A DNA stretch of 64,000 nucleotides, from positions 1,302,001-1,366,000 of the forward strand of contig OY787448.1 in assembly GCA_963678855.1 (NCBI GenBank). The letters run 5' to 3'. The position numbers and the translations under genes are program-made. Under the pieces are notes generated by a model. It searched no databases. It saw only the letters and a program-made list of their open reading frames with translations, and had not been told where the DNA came from. This DNA is from F22 sp963678855 (GTDB lineage: Bacteria; Bacteroidota; Bacteroidia; Bacteroidales; Bacteroidaceae). Positions 16,164 through 25,900 of this stretch are shown here, in pieces (within the stretch, counting starts at the first letter, position 1; each line of letters starts with the position of its first letter).

Positions 16164-17981
16164 ATGAAGAGATTATTACGTTTTATTGGTATCACACTAT
16201 TAGTGCTTATTATTGCATTAATCACTCTTCCTTTTGTGTTTCAAAATCAAATCACAGAAATTGTAAAGGTAGAGGGCAACAAAATGATTAAAGGAGAATT
16301 TGACTTTAACAAGTTGAAAATCAGCTTTTTCAAAGATTTTCCTCAAGTATCTATCGCTATGCATGACTTCTGGTTGCATGGAGAGGGCGAATTTGCACAG
16401 GACACACTAGCGCAAATGGGGGAACTGAGTTTAACAGTAGACTTAGGTTCCTTCTTTAGCAAGCAATACCAAGTCAATGCTATTACACTCCGTGATGCAA
16501 AGTTTAAGACCATTATCAACAAGGCTGGTGTTCCTAACTGGGATATTATGGCTAGCGACACTACAGCTACAGAGGTTGTTAAAGACACAACAGAGACTAA
16601 GTCTACAACTTTCAACATCGCACTACAACGTGTTATTGTTAACAACTTAGCCGTTGCTTACCAAGACAAGCAAGCAGGCACTGCGCAGGCATATGAAGAT
16701 ATCAATATGGACTTGGCAGTCACTCTTCAGAACGACCGTTATGCTTTGCACAATAGTCGCTTTGCGATGGGTGATTTGGCAGCGACTGTAGACGGTTGGG
16801 TAGCTATCATCAATGAAAAAGAGATGGACTTTGATGTGACTCTAGAGACCGAAAAAGCAGATATTACTCTTGAAGATATGCCTAAAGTACACGTTTCTCC
16901 AACAACTCTAAAAGCCACTCCTGCTTTAATCACTCTACAGCCTACCAAAATCAAGATTGCAGACTCAGACATGACTGTAGATTGTACAATACATGACTTG
17001 ATGGAGTATCTCAACAAGAAGGGCGTCATTAGTGGAGAAATGAACTTGAACTCTACACACTTAAACCTGAATGCATTTATGTCAGATGAAGAAACAGAAA
17101 CTACTGAGAAAGAAAGTAGCAAGGAGACATCAACTGAAGGCATGCAAGTTATTGAGGTGCCAGAACGAATCAATTTCAAAGTCAATGCAAACTGCCAAAA
17201 GATTCTATTCCAAAACATCGTTATGGAGGCCCTCAAAGGACAACTGGTAGCCAAAGATCAAATGCTCGGTATGAAAGGCTTAACATTCAACACAATGATG
17301 GGTACAGCTGGTATGAATGGTGTCTATTCTACAAAAAATAAAAAAGCACCTAAGGTAGTAGCCAACTTAAGCTTAAAGGATATTAGTTTCGAAGAGGCTC
17401 ACAAACAATCTAATGTCATCAAAAAGCTAGCACCTATCTTTGAAAACACAAAAGGTACTTTCTCTAGCGAAATGCATATGAACATGAACTTCGACAATCA
17501 TATGCAGCCTGTCATGAAGAGTGTCAATGGTAAGGGCTTTATAGCTGCTCAAAATCTAGAAGTAGCAGAAATTGAAGTCTTGACCAAAATAGCCGAAGCG
17601 ACTAAAAAGCCTGAACTTGCAAAACTATCAGCAAAAGACTTGAAGGTGGACTTTACTGTAAAGGATGGTGTAGTAACGACTAAACCATTTGATATTAAAC
17701 ATGCTGGTTACACGATGACTATGAGTGGTACAACGACACTCGAACAAGAAGTGGACTACAATGCAGTCATTAAGCTACCAGAAGGCAAAAAGATTGCTGG
17801 CATGAGTGAAGTTGGTCTTAAGGTTGACGGTACTTTCGACAAGCCATCTGTTAAGATTGATACGAAGAAGGTGGTCAACCAACTTTTTGACAACTTGTTG
17901 AAGAAGAAATCAAGCGACAAAGACGATAAGGAAAAAAGCGACCTTGAAAAGGGCGTAGACTTATTGAAAGGTCTTTTCTAA
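16164..17981 (+). CDS. AsmA family protein
   Basis: 605 residues. A single N-terminal membrane helix (about 4-28, LLRFIGITLLVLIIALITLPFVF in part) anchors a long periplasmic domain. The conserved AsmA opening KGEFDFNKLKISFFKDFPQVSIAMHDFWLHG is represented by FFKDFPQVSI. Repeating beta-groove segments (SLTVDLGSFF, NAITLRDAKF, FNTMMGTAGMNGVY) are typical of AsmA/TamB-type lipid-handling proteins. The C-terminus is charged (KSSDKDDKEKSDLEKG). Members affect outer-membrane lipid or protein homeostasis. It is a single-gene unit ended by a strong terminator. Confidence 0.88.
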   Translation: MKRLLRFIGITLLVLIIALITLPFVFQNQITEIVKVEGNKMIKGEFDFNKLKISFFKDFPQVSIAMHDFWLHGEGEFAQDTLAQMGELSLTVDLGSFFSKQYQVNAITLRDAKFKTIINKAGVPNWDIMASDTTATEVVKDTTETKSTTFNIALQRVIVNNLAVAYQDKQAGTAQAYEDINMDLAVTLQNDRYALHNSRFAMGDLAATVDGWVAIINEKEMDFDVTLETEKADITLEDMPKVHVSPTTLKATPALITLQPTKIKIADSDMTVDCTIHDLMEYLNKKGVISGEMNLNSTHLNLNAFMSDEETETTEKESSKETSTEGMQVIEVPERINFKVNANCQKILFQNIVMEALKGQLVAKDQMLGMKGLTFNTMMGTAGMNGVYSTKNKKAPKVVANLSLKDISFEEAHKQSNVIKKLAPIFENTKGTFSSEMHMNMNFDNHMQPVMKSVNGKGFIAAQNLEVAEIEVLTKIAEATKKPELAKLSAKDLKVDFTVKDGVVTTKPFDIKHAGYTMTMSGTTTLEQEVDYNAVIKLPEGKKIAGMSEVGLKVDGTFDKPSVKIDTKKVVNQLFDNLLKKKSSDKDDKEKSDLEKGVDLLKGLF

Positions 17982-18018
17982 GATAGAAGTAATCACAACT
18001 TCAAACAGACAAGTATAT

Positions 18019-18058
18019 ATTGGGCAAGCTATCATCTTATAGCTTGCCCAATTCTTTT
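18019..18058 (+). terminator. Terminator of the AsmA-family gene
   Basis: Perfect 14-bp stem (attgggcaagctat against atagcttgcccaat, loop catctt) followed by tctttt. Confidence 0.88.
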
Positions 18059-18106
18059 ATACTACTGCAGCCTGTGTTTTATACCTTGACAATCCTCTGT
18101 CAACCA

Positions 18107-18148
18107 CAAAAAAAGAGAGCATATCAACAGAATATTGATATGCTCTCT
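18107..18148 (-). terminator. Terminator of guaB
   Basis: Perfect 14-bp stem (agagagcatatcaa against ttgatatgctctct); on the minus strand it is followed by seven or more T. It lies 46 bases past the guaB stop. Confidence 0.88.
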
Positions 18149-18193
18149 ATATATTATCTTCTAGCTGCATCTAGCAATCTAGGTTATTTCTAT

Positions 18194-19669
18194 TTACTCA
18201 GGGCGGCTATAGTTAGGTGCTTCGCTCGTAATCGTCACATCGTGTGGGTGGCTTTCATTCACACCAGCATTAGTGATACGAGTAAACTTCGCATCGTGTA
18301 GCTTCTCAATTGTCGGCGCACCACAATAACCCATACCTGAACGTAGACCACCGACCAATTGGAAGATTACTTCATACAAAGTACCCTTATATGGTACACG
18401 AGCAGCAATACCTTCTGGCACAAGCTTCTTGTTATCTGCTTGATTTGCTTGGAAGTAACGGTCTTTAGAGCCATTTTCCATAGCTTCTAGAGATCCCATA
18501 CCACGGTAAGCTTTAAACTTACGGCCATTGAAGATGATTGTATCACCAGGAGATTCCTCTACACCAGCTACTAGTGAACCAATCATAACACATGTGCCAC
18601 CAGCAGCGATAGCTTTTACGACGTCACCAGAGTAACGCAAACCACCATCAGCAATCAAAGGCACACCTGTACCCTTAAGTGCTTTAGCAACTTCGTATAC
18701 AGCTGAAAGTTGAGGTACACCTACACCTGCAACTACACGAGTTGTACAGATAGAACCAGGACCGATACCTACTTTAACTGCATCTGCACCTGCGTCTGCA
18801 AGATACTTAGCCGCATCGCCTGTAGCGATATTACCAACAACGATATCAACGTGTGCATAACGCTTCTTAGCTTCTTGCAAGATAGCTACTACACCTTTCG
18901 TATGACCGTGAGCAGTATCGATTACTAGCGCATCCACGCCAGCTTCTACAAGCGCATCCATACGTTCGAAAGTATTAGCTGTTACACCAACACCAGCAGC
19001 TACGCGTAGACGACCTTTTTCATCCTTACAAGCCATTGGCTTGTTCTTAGCCTTAGTAATGTCTTTGTATGTCACAAGACCTACTAGCTTATTATCTTTA
19101 TCTACAACAGGAAGTTTTTCGATTTTGTACTCCTGAAGAATGTCAGCAGCCGTTTCAAGATCTGTGCTTTGATCAGTTGTAACCAAGTTTTCCTTAGTCA
19201 TTATATCATCGATCTTCTTATCCATATCACGTTGGAAACGAAGGTCACGATTCGTAACAATACCAATTAGAAAACCTTGGTCATCCACAACTGGGATACC
19301 ACCAATTTTGTACTCTGCCATCATCTGTAGAGCATCAGCAACTGTTTTATAAGCCTTGATAGTTACAGGATCGTAGATCATACCATTCTCAGCACGCTTC
19401 ACAGTAGCAACCATCTTCGCTTGATCAGCGATAGACATGTTTTTGTGAATCACACCAATACCACCTTCACGAGCAATGGCGATGGCCATTTTCGCTTCAG
19501 TTACAGTATCCATTGCAGCAGTTACAAATGGTACTTTAAGTTCAATGTTACGTGAGAATTTTGTAGTCAGATTGACTTCGTGCGGAAGCACTTCAGAATA
19601 AGCGGGAATCAGTAGGACATCATCATAAGTGAGTCCATCCATAGCAATCTTTTCAGCAATAAATGACAT
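18194..19669 (-). CDS. guaB: Inosine-5'-monophosphate dehydrogenase
   Basis: 491 residues, the normal length for bacterial IMPDH, which oxidises IMP to XMP with NAD+ as the committed step to GMP. The catalytic loop GPGSICTTRVVAGVGVPQ holds the active-site Cys. A pair of CBS domains is inserted at about residues 95-205 (IGGIPVVDDQGFLIGIVTNRDL and IEKLPVVDKDNKLVGLVTYKDI, cited in part), the usual nucleotide-sensing module. The flap GSLEAMENGSKDRYF and the ending AGVNESHPHDVTITSEAPNYS are conserved. It has its own promoter and terminator, so it is monocistronic. Confidence 0.98.
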   Translation of the reverse strand: MSFIAEKIAMDGLTYDDVLLIPAYSEVLPHEVNLTTKFSRNIELKVPFVTAAMDTVTEAKMAIAIAREGGIGVIHKNMSIADQAKMVATVKRAENGMIYDPVTIKAYKTVADALQMMAEYKIGGIPVVDDQGFLIGIVTNRDLRFQRDMDKKIDDIMTKENLVTTDQSTDLETAADILQEYKIEKLPVVDKDNKLVGLVTYKDITKAKNKPMACKDEKGRLRVAAGVGVTANTFERMDALVEAGVDALVIDTAHGHTKGVVAILQEAKKRYAHVDIVVGNIATGDAAKYLADAGADAVKVGIGPGSICTTRVVAGVGVPQLSAVYEVAKALKGTGVPLIADGGLRYSGDVVKAIAAGGTCVMIGSLVAGVEESPGDTIIFNGRKFKAYRGMGSLEAMENGSKDRYFQANQADNKKLVPEGIAARVPYKGTLYEVIFQLVGGLRSGMGYCGAPTIEKLHDAKFTRITNAGVNESHPHDVTITSEAPNYSRPE

Positions 19670-19700
19670 ATCTGTTCGGGTTTTAAAAATTTATTGCACG

Positions 19701-19732
19701 CAAATATACGGACTATTTTTTACCCCCACAAA
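19701..19732 (-). promoter_or_regulatory. Promoter of guaB
   Basis: Minus strand TTTG (19732-19729), 20 bases, TATATTTG (19708-19701), followed by a leader of roughly 25 nt to the ATG at 19669. Perfect consensus. Confidence 0.8.
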
Positions 19733-19849
19733 ACATCCCAGAAAAAGAATTCAAAAAGCATGCAAAAAAATATAGCAGATATTTTGGATCTAATCACGAA
19801 GAGAATGACTCGCAAGGTTTCTTTTACTAATAAGTAGACGAATCATAAA

Positions 19850-19884
19850 AACAAAAAAAAAGAACACATCGTAATGATGTATTC
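19850..19884 (-). terminator. Terminator of the tRNA cluster
   Basis: 9-bp stem (gaacacatc against gatgtattc, loop gtaat) that on the minus strand runs into a T-rich tract (19861-19850). It lies directly after the last tRNA-Gly. Confidence 0.85.
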
Positions 19885-19895
19885 TTCTTATTGTG

Positions 19896-19968
19896 AGCGA
19901 AAGACGGGATTCGAACCCGCGACCCTAACCTTGGCAAGGTTATGCTCTACCAACTGAGCTACTTTCGC
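19896..19968 (-). tRNA. tRNA-Gly (anticodon GCC), copy 2 of the cluster
   Basis: 73-nt cloverleaf with acceptor gcgaaag paired to ctttcgc, D-arm start TA-GCTC, anticodon loop ttGCCaa and T-loop ttcgaat. Discriminator is T and no CCA is encoded. It is identical to the copy at 20125-20197. Confidence 0.97.
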
Positions 19969-20006
19969 AACATATTATAAACCCTTTAAATTGTCTAATA
20001 TTCAAG

Positions 20007-20090
20007 TGAAGAGGAGGAGACTCGAACTCCCACGGCTGTTAAGCCACTACCCCCTCAAAGTAGCGCGTCTACCGATTCCGCCACCTCTCC
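20007..20090 (-). tRNA. tRNA-Leu (anticodon GAG)
   Basis: 84-nt class II tRNA with a long variable arm. Acceptor is ggagagg paired to cctcttc, anticodon loop ttGAGgg, T-loop ttcgagt, discriminator A, no encoded CCA. Confidence 0.96.
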
Positions 20091-20124
20091 TTAACAGGAA
20101 TATATATGTGCTATTTGCACTTTG

Positions 20125-20197
20125 AGCGAAAGACGGGATTCGAACCCGCGACCCTAACCTTGGCAAGGTTATGCTCTACCAACTGAGCTACTTTCGC
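20125..20197 (-). tRNA. tRNA-Gly (anticodon GCC), copy 1 of the cluster
   Basis: Same 73-nt sequence as the downstream copy, with anticodon GCC. First gene of the Gly-Leu-Gly cluster, 11 bases after the promoter's -7 element. Confidence 0.97.
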
Positions 20198-20207
20198 ATT
20201 GCGGTTG

Positions 20208-20238
20208 CAAAGGTACAACTATTTTGATTACCTGCAAA
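20208..20238 (-). promoter_or_regulatory. Promoter of the Gly-Leu-Gly tRNA cluster
   Basis: Minus strand TTTG (20238-20235), 19 bases, TACCTTTG (20215-20208). The mature tRNA begins at 20197. The tRNA-Trp promoter has the same TACCTTTG box. Confidence 0.8.
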
Positions 20239-20241
20239 TTT

Positions 20242-20544
20242 CTAGAGCTTTTTTTTGAGAAAAAAGTGCTTTTTCCCCGATTCTGATGAACTTTCAATGA
20301 CAACTGGACTACCTATCCAAATGGTATGTGCTAATTCTTGATTAAATCGAGAAATGACATAATCTGTATCCTCAGTCCATTCCAGCGGAAGACTATACTG
20401 CGACAAAGGTGCATGCCGTTCTCCAAGTATACTTGACAAACTGCAACGTATTTCGATCACAGACTGAGGATATTCAACAATATCCTCAGCAGTTTTATCA
20501 ATAATAAGAGTCGACGCAACACGAACACAATCAGATGCAGTCAT
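20242..20544 (-). CDS. Orphan small protein at the end of the ileS-lspA operon
   Basis: 100 residues, not recognised. No signal peptide or membrane helix. The sequence is mixed alpha/beta (DCVRVASTLIID, PQSVIEIRCSLSSILG, YVISRFNQELAHTIWIGSPVVIE) and ends in a basic tail KKHFFLKKKL. It begins 31 bases after the DUF4296 stop in the same direction and ends just before the tRNA promoter, which supports it as the last gene of the operon. The alternative, a chance frame, is less likely because codon use resembles its neighbours and there is no opposing gene. Confidence 0.6.
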   Translation of the reverse strand: MTASDCVRVASTLIIDKTAEDIVEYPQSVIEIRCSLSSILGERHAPLSQYSLPLEWTEDTDYVISRFNQELAHTIWIGSPVVIESSSESGKKHFFLKKKL

Positions 20545-20575
20545 AAGTTATAACCAGTTATATGAATAAACTCTA

Positions 20576-21640
20576 TTATTTGTCACTTATTTCATCAACC
20601 TTCTTCACCTTCTGCAACTGACGACGCTCTTGTGGCGACAATCGCTTAGTAGGTTTGGCTTTCTTCTCAACCTTCTTCTCCTTAGCCGCTTTTATAGAAT
20701 CCTTGACAGCCTGTTCTCTATTCTCAATAGCTTGAAGAGAATCAGCGATTTGCTTGGCTTGTTCAGTCGTTTGATGAAGACGTATCAATTGTATACTATC
20801 TACCAACATAGCTGGACGGAACAGCCCCACACGCGACATATAAATAAAGCCCTTGACTTTTCTTAAACGACCCAAGTCATTGGCTTGCAGTTTGATATCA
20901 TACCACCCAGTCGTATCTATCTTGACCGCCTGTGCGATATTGCGGTGTGGATATTGCATCTCAAGCTGCATCACAGCATAAGGCTTGCGTATTGGCAAAA
21001 TAGTATCATAAACGACACTGTCTTTAGAGACACTATCGTTTATTGCCAATTCTAAAGTATCTGTAGGCACATATTGAACAGGGGCTAAGCTATCTTTATG
21101 AAGTACAATAGCGTGTACACGCCACAACATAGAATCCTTATCAGCATAGTTACCATCTGACGAGAAACTAAATGTCAAGCGATTCTCAGCAGGCATACTA
21201 CTCATCAACAAATTTCTCTGAAGATACCAGACATCGATACTGTCACCTTTCATAGACTTTTGTGGCTTATGCGTACGTAAAGCTACTAATTTGTCCAAAG
21301 AAGACTTGCGGGCAGAGATACGCTTATCAACTCGATTATAAATCTTTGTATAGGTCACAATATGACGTGTATACCAAGCTACAGAACTATCAAATTGAGC
21401 TTCCGTCACGTTATGTTTATCCAACACATAATTAATATACATATCGCAATCAAACGATTTATTCTGTTTCTTAACCTGGCCTACGGCTTTTGCTGTGTGA
21501 TAATCATACAACACCTCTTCCATTTGCTCCTCCGTAAGCACACCTTCTGGCGCTTTTACGGCGCAACTGGCTAGAAGCAGCAAAGCCCCAGCAATAGCTA
21601 AGGCAAGATTAAGTCTATATTTTGTCATCAATTTAATCAT
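20576..21640 (-). CDS. DUF4296 domain lipoprotein
   Basis: 354 residues from the chosen start MIKLMTKYRLN. A lipoprotein signal with lipid Cys26 (LLLLASC) is followed by the DUF4296 domain (about 30-115, GVLTEEQMEEVLYDYHTAKA, the hallmark of this Bacteroidota family). A second, beta-rich part follows, and the C-terminus is Lys/Gln-rich and probably disordered. The frame runs open further upstream, overlapping lspA by over 250 bases, but that extension has no signal peptide and would overlap a conserved gene, so the start at 21640 (or Met 21628) is preferred. It follows lspA by 34 bases. Function unknown. Confidence 0.85.
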   Translation of the reverse strand: MIKLMTKYRLNLALAIAGALLLLASCAVKAPEGVLTEEQMEEVLYDYHTAKAVGQVKKQNKSFDCDMYINYVLDKHNVTEAQFDSSVAWYTRHIVTYTKIYNRVDKRISARKSSLDKLVALRTHKPQKSMKGDSIDVWYLQRNLLMSSMPAENRLTFSFSSDGNYADKDSMLWRVHAIVLHKDSLAPVQYVPTDTLELAINDSVSKDSVVYDTILPIRKPYAVMQLEMQYPHRNIAQAVKIDTTGWYDIKLQANDLGRLRKVKGFIYMSRVGLFRPAMLVDSIQLIRLHQTTEQAKQIADSLQAIENREQAVKDSIKAAKEKKVEKKAKPTKRLSPQERRQLQKVKKVDEISDK

Positions 21641-21674
21641 ATATGTTATTTTTCCAATCCAATATTGAAGTTCT

Positions 21675-22343
21675 TTATTCTTTATCAGAATTCTCATCTT
21701 TAGACTTTTCAGAAGGTTCCAATAAGTCTTGTAGATACTTACTATAGAAGAGCAACAAAGCAATGATACCACAACTAATAGCCGCATCAGCGAAGTTAAA
21801 GATAGGACTGAAGAATATAAAATGATTGCCACCAATAAATGGCATCCAACTTGGCCAATCCCATGAAACCAATGGAAAGTAGAACATATCAACCACCTTA
21901 CCGAAAAGCGGTGCAGCATACCCTCCATCCACAGGCAAAAAGGTAGCTACAGAATCGCGGGTACTTTCACTAAATAGCCATCCATAGAACAAGCTATCAA
22001 TAATATTACCAGCTGCTCCAGCTACGATCAATGACAGACATGCAACAAAACCCCATTTTATGGCACGGCGGATATATGTAATCAACCATTTTGTAAGCCA
22101 TGCAACAGCTACAACACGAAGTAAAGAAAGGAATATCTTGCTAATAAACTCCATACCAAATGCCATACCATTGTTTTCAACGAAGTATATTTGAAACCAA
22201 TCGTCAAATACAATTATACGGTCATACAAACTAAAGTTGAGTTTTACCCAAACTTTAATCACTTGGTCGATAATCAATACCGAAGCGATGATGATCGTAG
22301 CCATCTGGCCACGAGTTAATCCTTTTTTCTGAATGCTATTCAT
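21675..22343 (-). CDS. lspA: Lipoprotein signal peptidase (signal peptidase II)
   Basis: 222-residue inner-membrane aspartyl protease that removes signal peptides from diacylglyceryl-prolipoproteins. Four membrane helices are visible. Catalytic motifs are GNIIDSLFYGW (first Asp) and FNFADAAISCG (second Asp), with the family's ENNGMAFGM loop. It is longer than the E. coli enzyme because of a periplasmic insertion (FSESTRDSVATFLPVDGGYA), which is common in Bacteroidota LspA. It sits upstream of a lipoprotein gene and downstream of traR, probably in the ileS transcript. Confidence 0.97.
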   Translation of the reverse strand: MNSIQKKGLTRGQMATIIIASVLIIDQVIKVWVKLNFSLYDRIIVFDDWFQIYFVENNGMAFGMEFISKIFLSLLRVVAVAWLTKWLITYIRRAIKWGFVACLSLIVAGAAGNIIDSLFYGWLFSESTRDSVATFLPVDGGYAAPLFGKVVDMFYFPLVSWDWPSWMPFIGGNHFIFFSPIFNFADAAISCGIIALLLFYSKYLQDLLEPSEKSKDENSDKE

Positions 22344-22402
22344 ATTTACTAGCTATATCTTTGGGGATGCAGCATTATGGGGCATGCCCTATTAACAATA
22401 AA

Positions 22403-22428
22403 CCGAGGAGCCGACATCGACTCCTCGG
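22403..22428 (-). terminator. Hairpin between traR and lspA, possible attenuator
   Basis: Stem ccgaggag against ctcctcgg, extended by a few pairs inside (about 11 bp on the minus RNA), followed by tttatt. It could partly terminate between traR and lspA. Confidence 0.5.
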
Positions 22429-22438
22429 CCTTAGAATA

Positions 22439-22816
22439 TTATCTACCTTCTTTAGCTTCTATACTAAGTGTAGCATGAGGTACAGCACGAAGTCGACCTG
22501 CAGGAATCAATTTTCCCGTGACACGACAAATGCCATATGTTTTCTTCTCAATACGTCCAAGTGCAGCTTGCAAGCCTTGGATAAACTTCAATTGACGAGC
22601 GGCCATACGACCTGCCTCTTCTCTTGTCGTTGATTCCAAGCTATCTCCCAAGCTCTTATAAGTTGGAGACGTATCGTCTACACCATTACCTGCGCTATTA
22701 GAAAAATTGTTTTTCAATTCTTCATAGTCGCGTTGAGCTATCTCTAGTTTCTCTTCTATGATCTGACGGAATTCTTCCAATTCTGCATCAGTATAACGTG
22801 TCTTTTCTTCTGCCAT
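22439..22816 (-). CDS. DksA/TraR-type protein without a complete zinc finger
   Basis: 125 residues. The N-terminal half is a coiled-coil hairpin (about 8-95, LEEFRQIIEEKLEIAQRDYEEL in part) as in DksA, which inserts into the RNA polymerase secondary channel. The C-terminal globule YGICRVTGKLIPAGRLRAVP matches the DksA/TraR fold, but only one of the four zinc Cys remains; this is usual for Bacteroidota members. It lies between ileS and lspA. A role in transcription control is inferred from family only. Confidence 0.9.
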   Translation of the reverse strand: MAEEKTRYTDAELEEFRQIIEEKLEIAQRDYEELKNNFSNSAGNGVDDTSPTYKSLGDSLESTTREEAGRMAARQLKFIQGLQAALGRIEKKTYGICRVTGKLIPAGRLRAVPHATLSIEAKEGR

Positions 22817-22945
22817 AAATTTATAATTTAAGTGGTTAGCTTTTCTATATTATAAGTTCACTGTTTTTACGTTTCATTCATCCGGGCTCTTGGTATTAAT
22901 CTAAAAGGCTGTGTTAGGTAAGAACCCAGAGGGCTTGAGAAGCAA

Positions 22946-25900
22946 TTACTTCTCAGGTGTACTCTGTACTTTTTCTATATATATTTGGAGCATGTATCCG
23001 TCCATATCAAATTCCTGTGTATCTGAAGGAAGACGATCGACGATTTCTAGCTTTTCTGCTAGTACTTGATCCTTAATATAAGTCTTATATTCTTCAACTG
23101 CTTCATTGCTTTCTTCACAATTTTGCAGCATCACTTGAATCTTGTCCGTAATTTCCAGACCACTATTCTTACGGATATTCTGGATACGGTTAACCAATTC
23201 ACGAGCAGTACCCTCGCGCTTCAATTCTGGTGTCATTGTCACATCCAAGGCAACTGTCAAACGACCTTCATTGGCTACCAACCATCCTGGGATATCTTCA
23301 CTGTAGATATCTAGATCGACTGCATCCACAGTCACATCAGTACCATCTTGAAGAGTCAATGCAATATGTCCTGCAGCTTCTAGTTCTGCGATTTGAACTT
23401 GTTCAAGCTGTTGCACAGCAGCAGCGACTTGCTTCATTTGCTTGCCGAATTTAGGACCTAGCTTCTTGAAGTCTGGTTTCACTCGCTTCACAAGGATACC
23501 ATTGTCACCACCCACGTAACGAATTTCCTTTACGTTCACCTCGTTCTTCACAAGATCTTCAACAGCTTCTAGGTACTGCTTTTGTGTATCGTTGACTACT
23601 GGCACCATAATACATGTCAATGGTTGACGCACCTTGATACTCACCTTACGACGCAAGGCCAAAGTCATAGACGTTACATCTTGCGCTAGTTGCATGCTTG
23701 CTTCTAGTTCTGGACGAATCAAATTGTCGTCTGCCGTAGGAAAGTCTGCAAGGTGTACACTCATTTCAGTGTCACGACCAGTTACCGCAGTCAAATCGTG
23801 GAATAGACGATCTGCAAAGAATGGCGCGATAGGCGACATCAACTTAGCCACAACTTCCATACAACGATATAGTGTTTGGTAAGCAGCAAGCTTATCTTGT
23901 GTAAATCCGCCACCCCAGAAACGTTTACGGTTTAGACGTACGTACCAGTTGGATAGGTTATCGCTAACAAACTCGCTAATCAAACGACCAGCACGAGTTG
24001 GCTCGTAGCTATCATAGCAGTCATCTACTTTCTTCACCAAAGTGTTTAGAAGAGACAAAATCCATTGATCAATCTCTGGACGTTCTGCTACTGGTACTTC
24101 TTCTTGGCTATAATCAAAACCATCTACATTGGCATACAATGCGAAGAAGCTATACGTATTATATAATGTACCAAAAAACTTACGACGTACTTCATCAATA
24201 CCTTCTAGATCAAACTTCAAGTTATCCCATGGTTGCGCATTTGTAATCATATACCAACGCACTGGGTCACTACCGTATTTCTCAATGGCTTCAAATGGAT
24301 CCACGCCATTACCTAGACGCTTACTCATCTTATTACCATTCTTATCAAGCACTAGTCCGTTTGAAACAACTGCCTTGTAAGCCTTGCTGTCAAACACCAT
24401 AGTAGCGATAGCGTGTAGGGTAAAGAACCAACCACGAGTTTGGTCAACACCCTCTGCGATAAAGTCTGCAGGATACACCGAACCTTCATCCAACAATTCT
24501 TTATTTTCAAATGGATAGTGGATTTGTGCATATGGCATCGCACCTGAGTCGAACCAGACGTCGATTAGGTCAGTTTCACGATGCAAAGGCTTACCAGTTT
24601 CAGAGACAAGCACAATATCATCTACCACAGGACGGTGTAGGTCAATCTTTTCGTAGTTATCTGGAGCATACTCACCTGGTACAAATCCTTCTTTCGCGAA
24701 TGGATTTTCAGACATCAAACCAGCTGCTACAGACTTCTCGATTTCATTGTATAGTTCCTCAACTGAACCGATACAGATTTGCTCGTTATCATCGTTACGC
24801 CAGATTGGAAGTGGAGTACCCCAATAACGAGAACGACTCAAGTTCCAGTCATTCAAGTTCTCTAGCCACTTACCGAAACGACCAGTACCTGTTGATTCAG
24901 GCTTCCAGTTGATTTCTTTATTCAACTCGATCATTTTCTCTTTGCGAGCAGTTGAACGGATAAACCAGCTATCTAGTGGATAGTAAAGGACTGGCTTATC
25001 AGTACGCCAACAGTGTGGATAACTGTGGACATGCTTTTCTATCTTAAACGCTTGATTGTTAAGCTTCAACATCATACAGATGCTTACATCTAGCGTTTCA
25101 TCTTTCTCTGTCAATTCTGGATCGTAATCATTCTTCACGAAACGTCCAGCAAATTCTGTATAAGCTTCTACATTCACAAACTCTTTAACGAACGCTTCGT
25201 CAAGGTCTTCTAGAGCATAGAATTTACCAGTCAAGTCAACCATTGGACGAGACTCACCCTTCTTATTGATAAGGTGTAGTCCTGGCACACCTGCTTTCTT
25301 AGCCACCGCGGCATCATCAGCACCAAAAGTTGGAGCGATATGCACGATACCCGTACCGTCTTCAGTAGTCACAAAGTCACCAACAATCACACGGAATGCG
25401 CCTTCGCCTGGATTCACCCAAGGGATCAGTTGCTCATAAGCCATATCAGCTAGGTCAGCTCCCTTGTATTCTCCTACCACACGGTAAGGGATTACCTTAT
25501 CGCCCTTCTTGAAGATCATCTCTGCTTCAGCTCCTTTGGCTTTGAAGTGTGTGCTTAGCAATGGCTTAGCCAGCACGACCGTCATAGGCTCAGCAGTATA
25601 TTGGTTGAACGTTTGTACAGCTACGTAATCGATCTTAGGACCCACTGCTAGTGCAGTATTTGATGGCAATGTCCAAGGAGTAGTTGTCCAAGCTAGGAAG
25701 TAAGCAGTTCCCCACTCGTTCATTTCTGGCTTAGGGTCTACAATCTTGAATTGAGCCACACAAGTCGTATCCTTCACATCGCGGTAGCAACCAGGTAGGT
25801 TAAGCTCGTGAGAACTTAGACCAGTACCAGCAGCTGGCGAGTATGGTTGAATAGTATATCCCTTATATAATAGGTCTTTGTTGTATAGTTCTTTAAGAAG

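Noticed and set aside
21641..21928. N-terminal extension of the DUF4296 gene over the 3' part of lspA
   Set aside because: It would overlap lspA by 254 bases and displace the lipoprotein signal peptide.
24511..24912. 133-residue plus-strand frame opposite ileS
   Set aside because: Shadow of a highly conserved synthetase gene.
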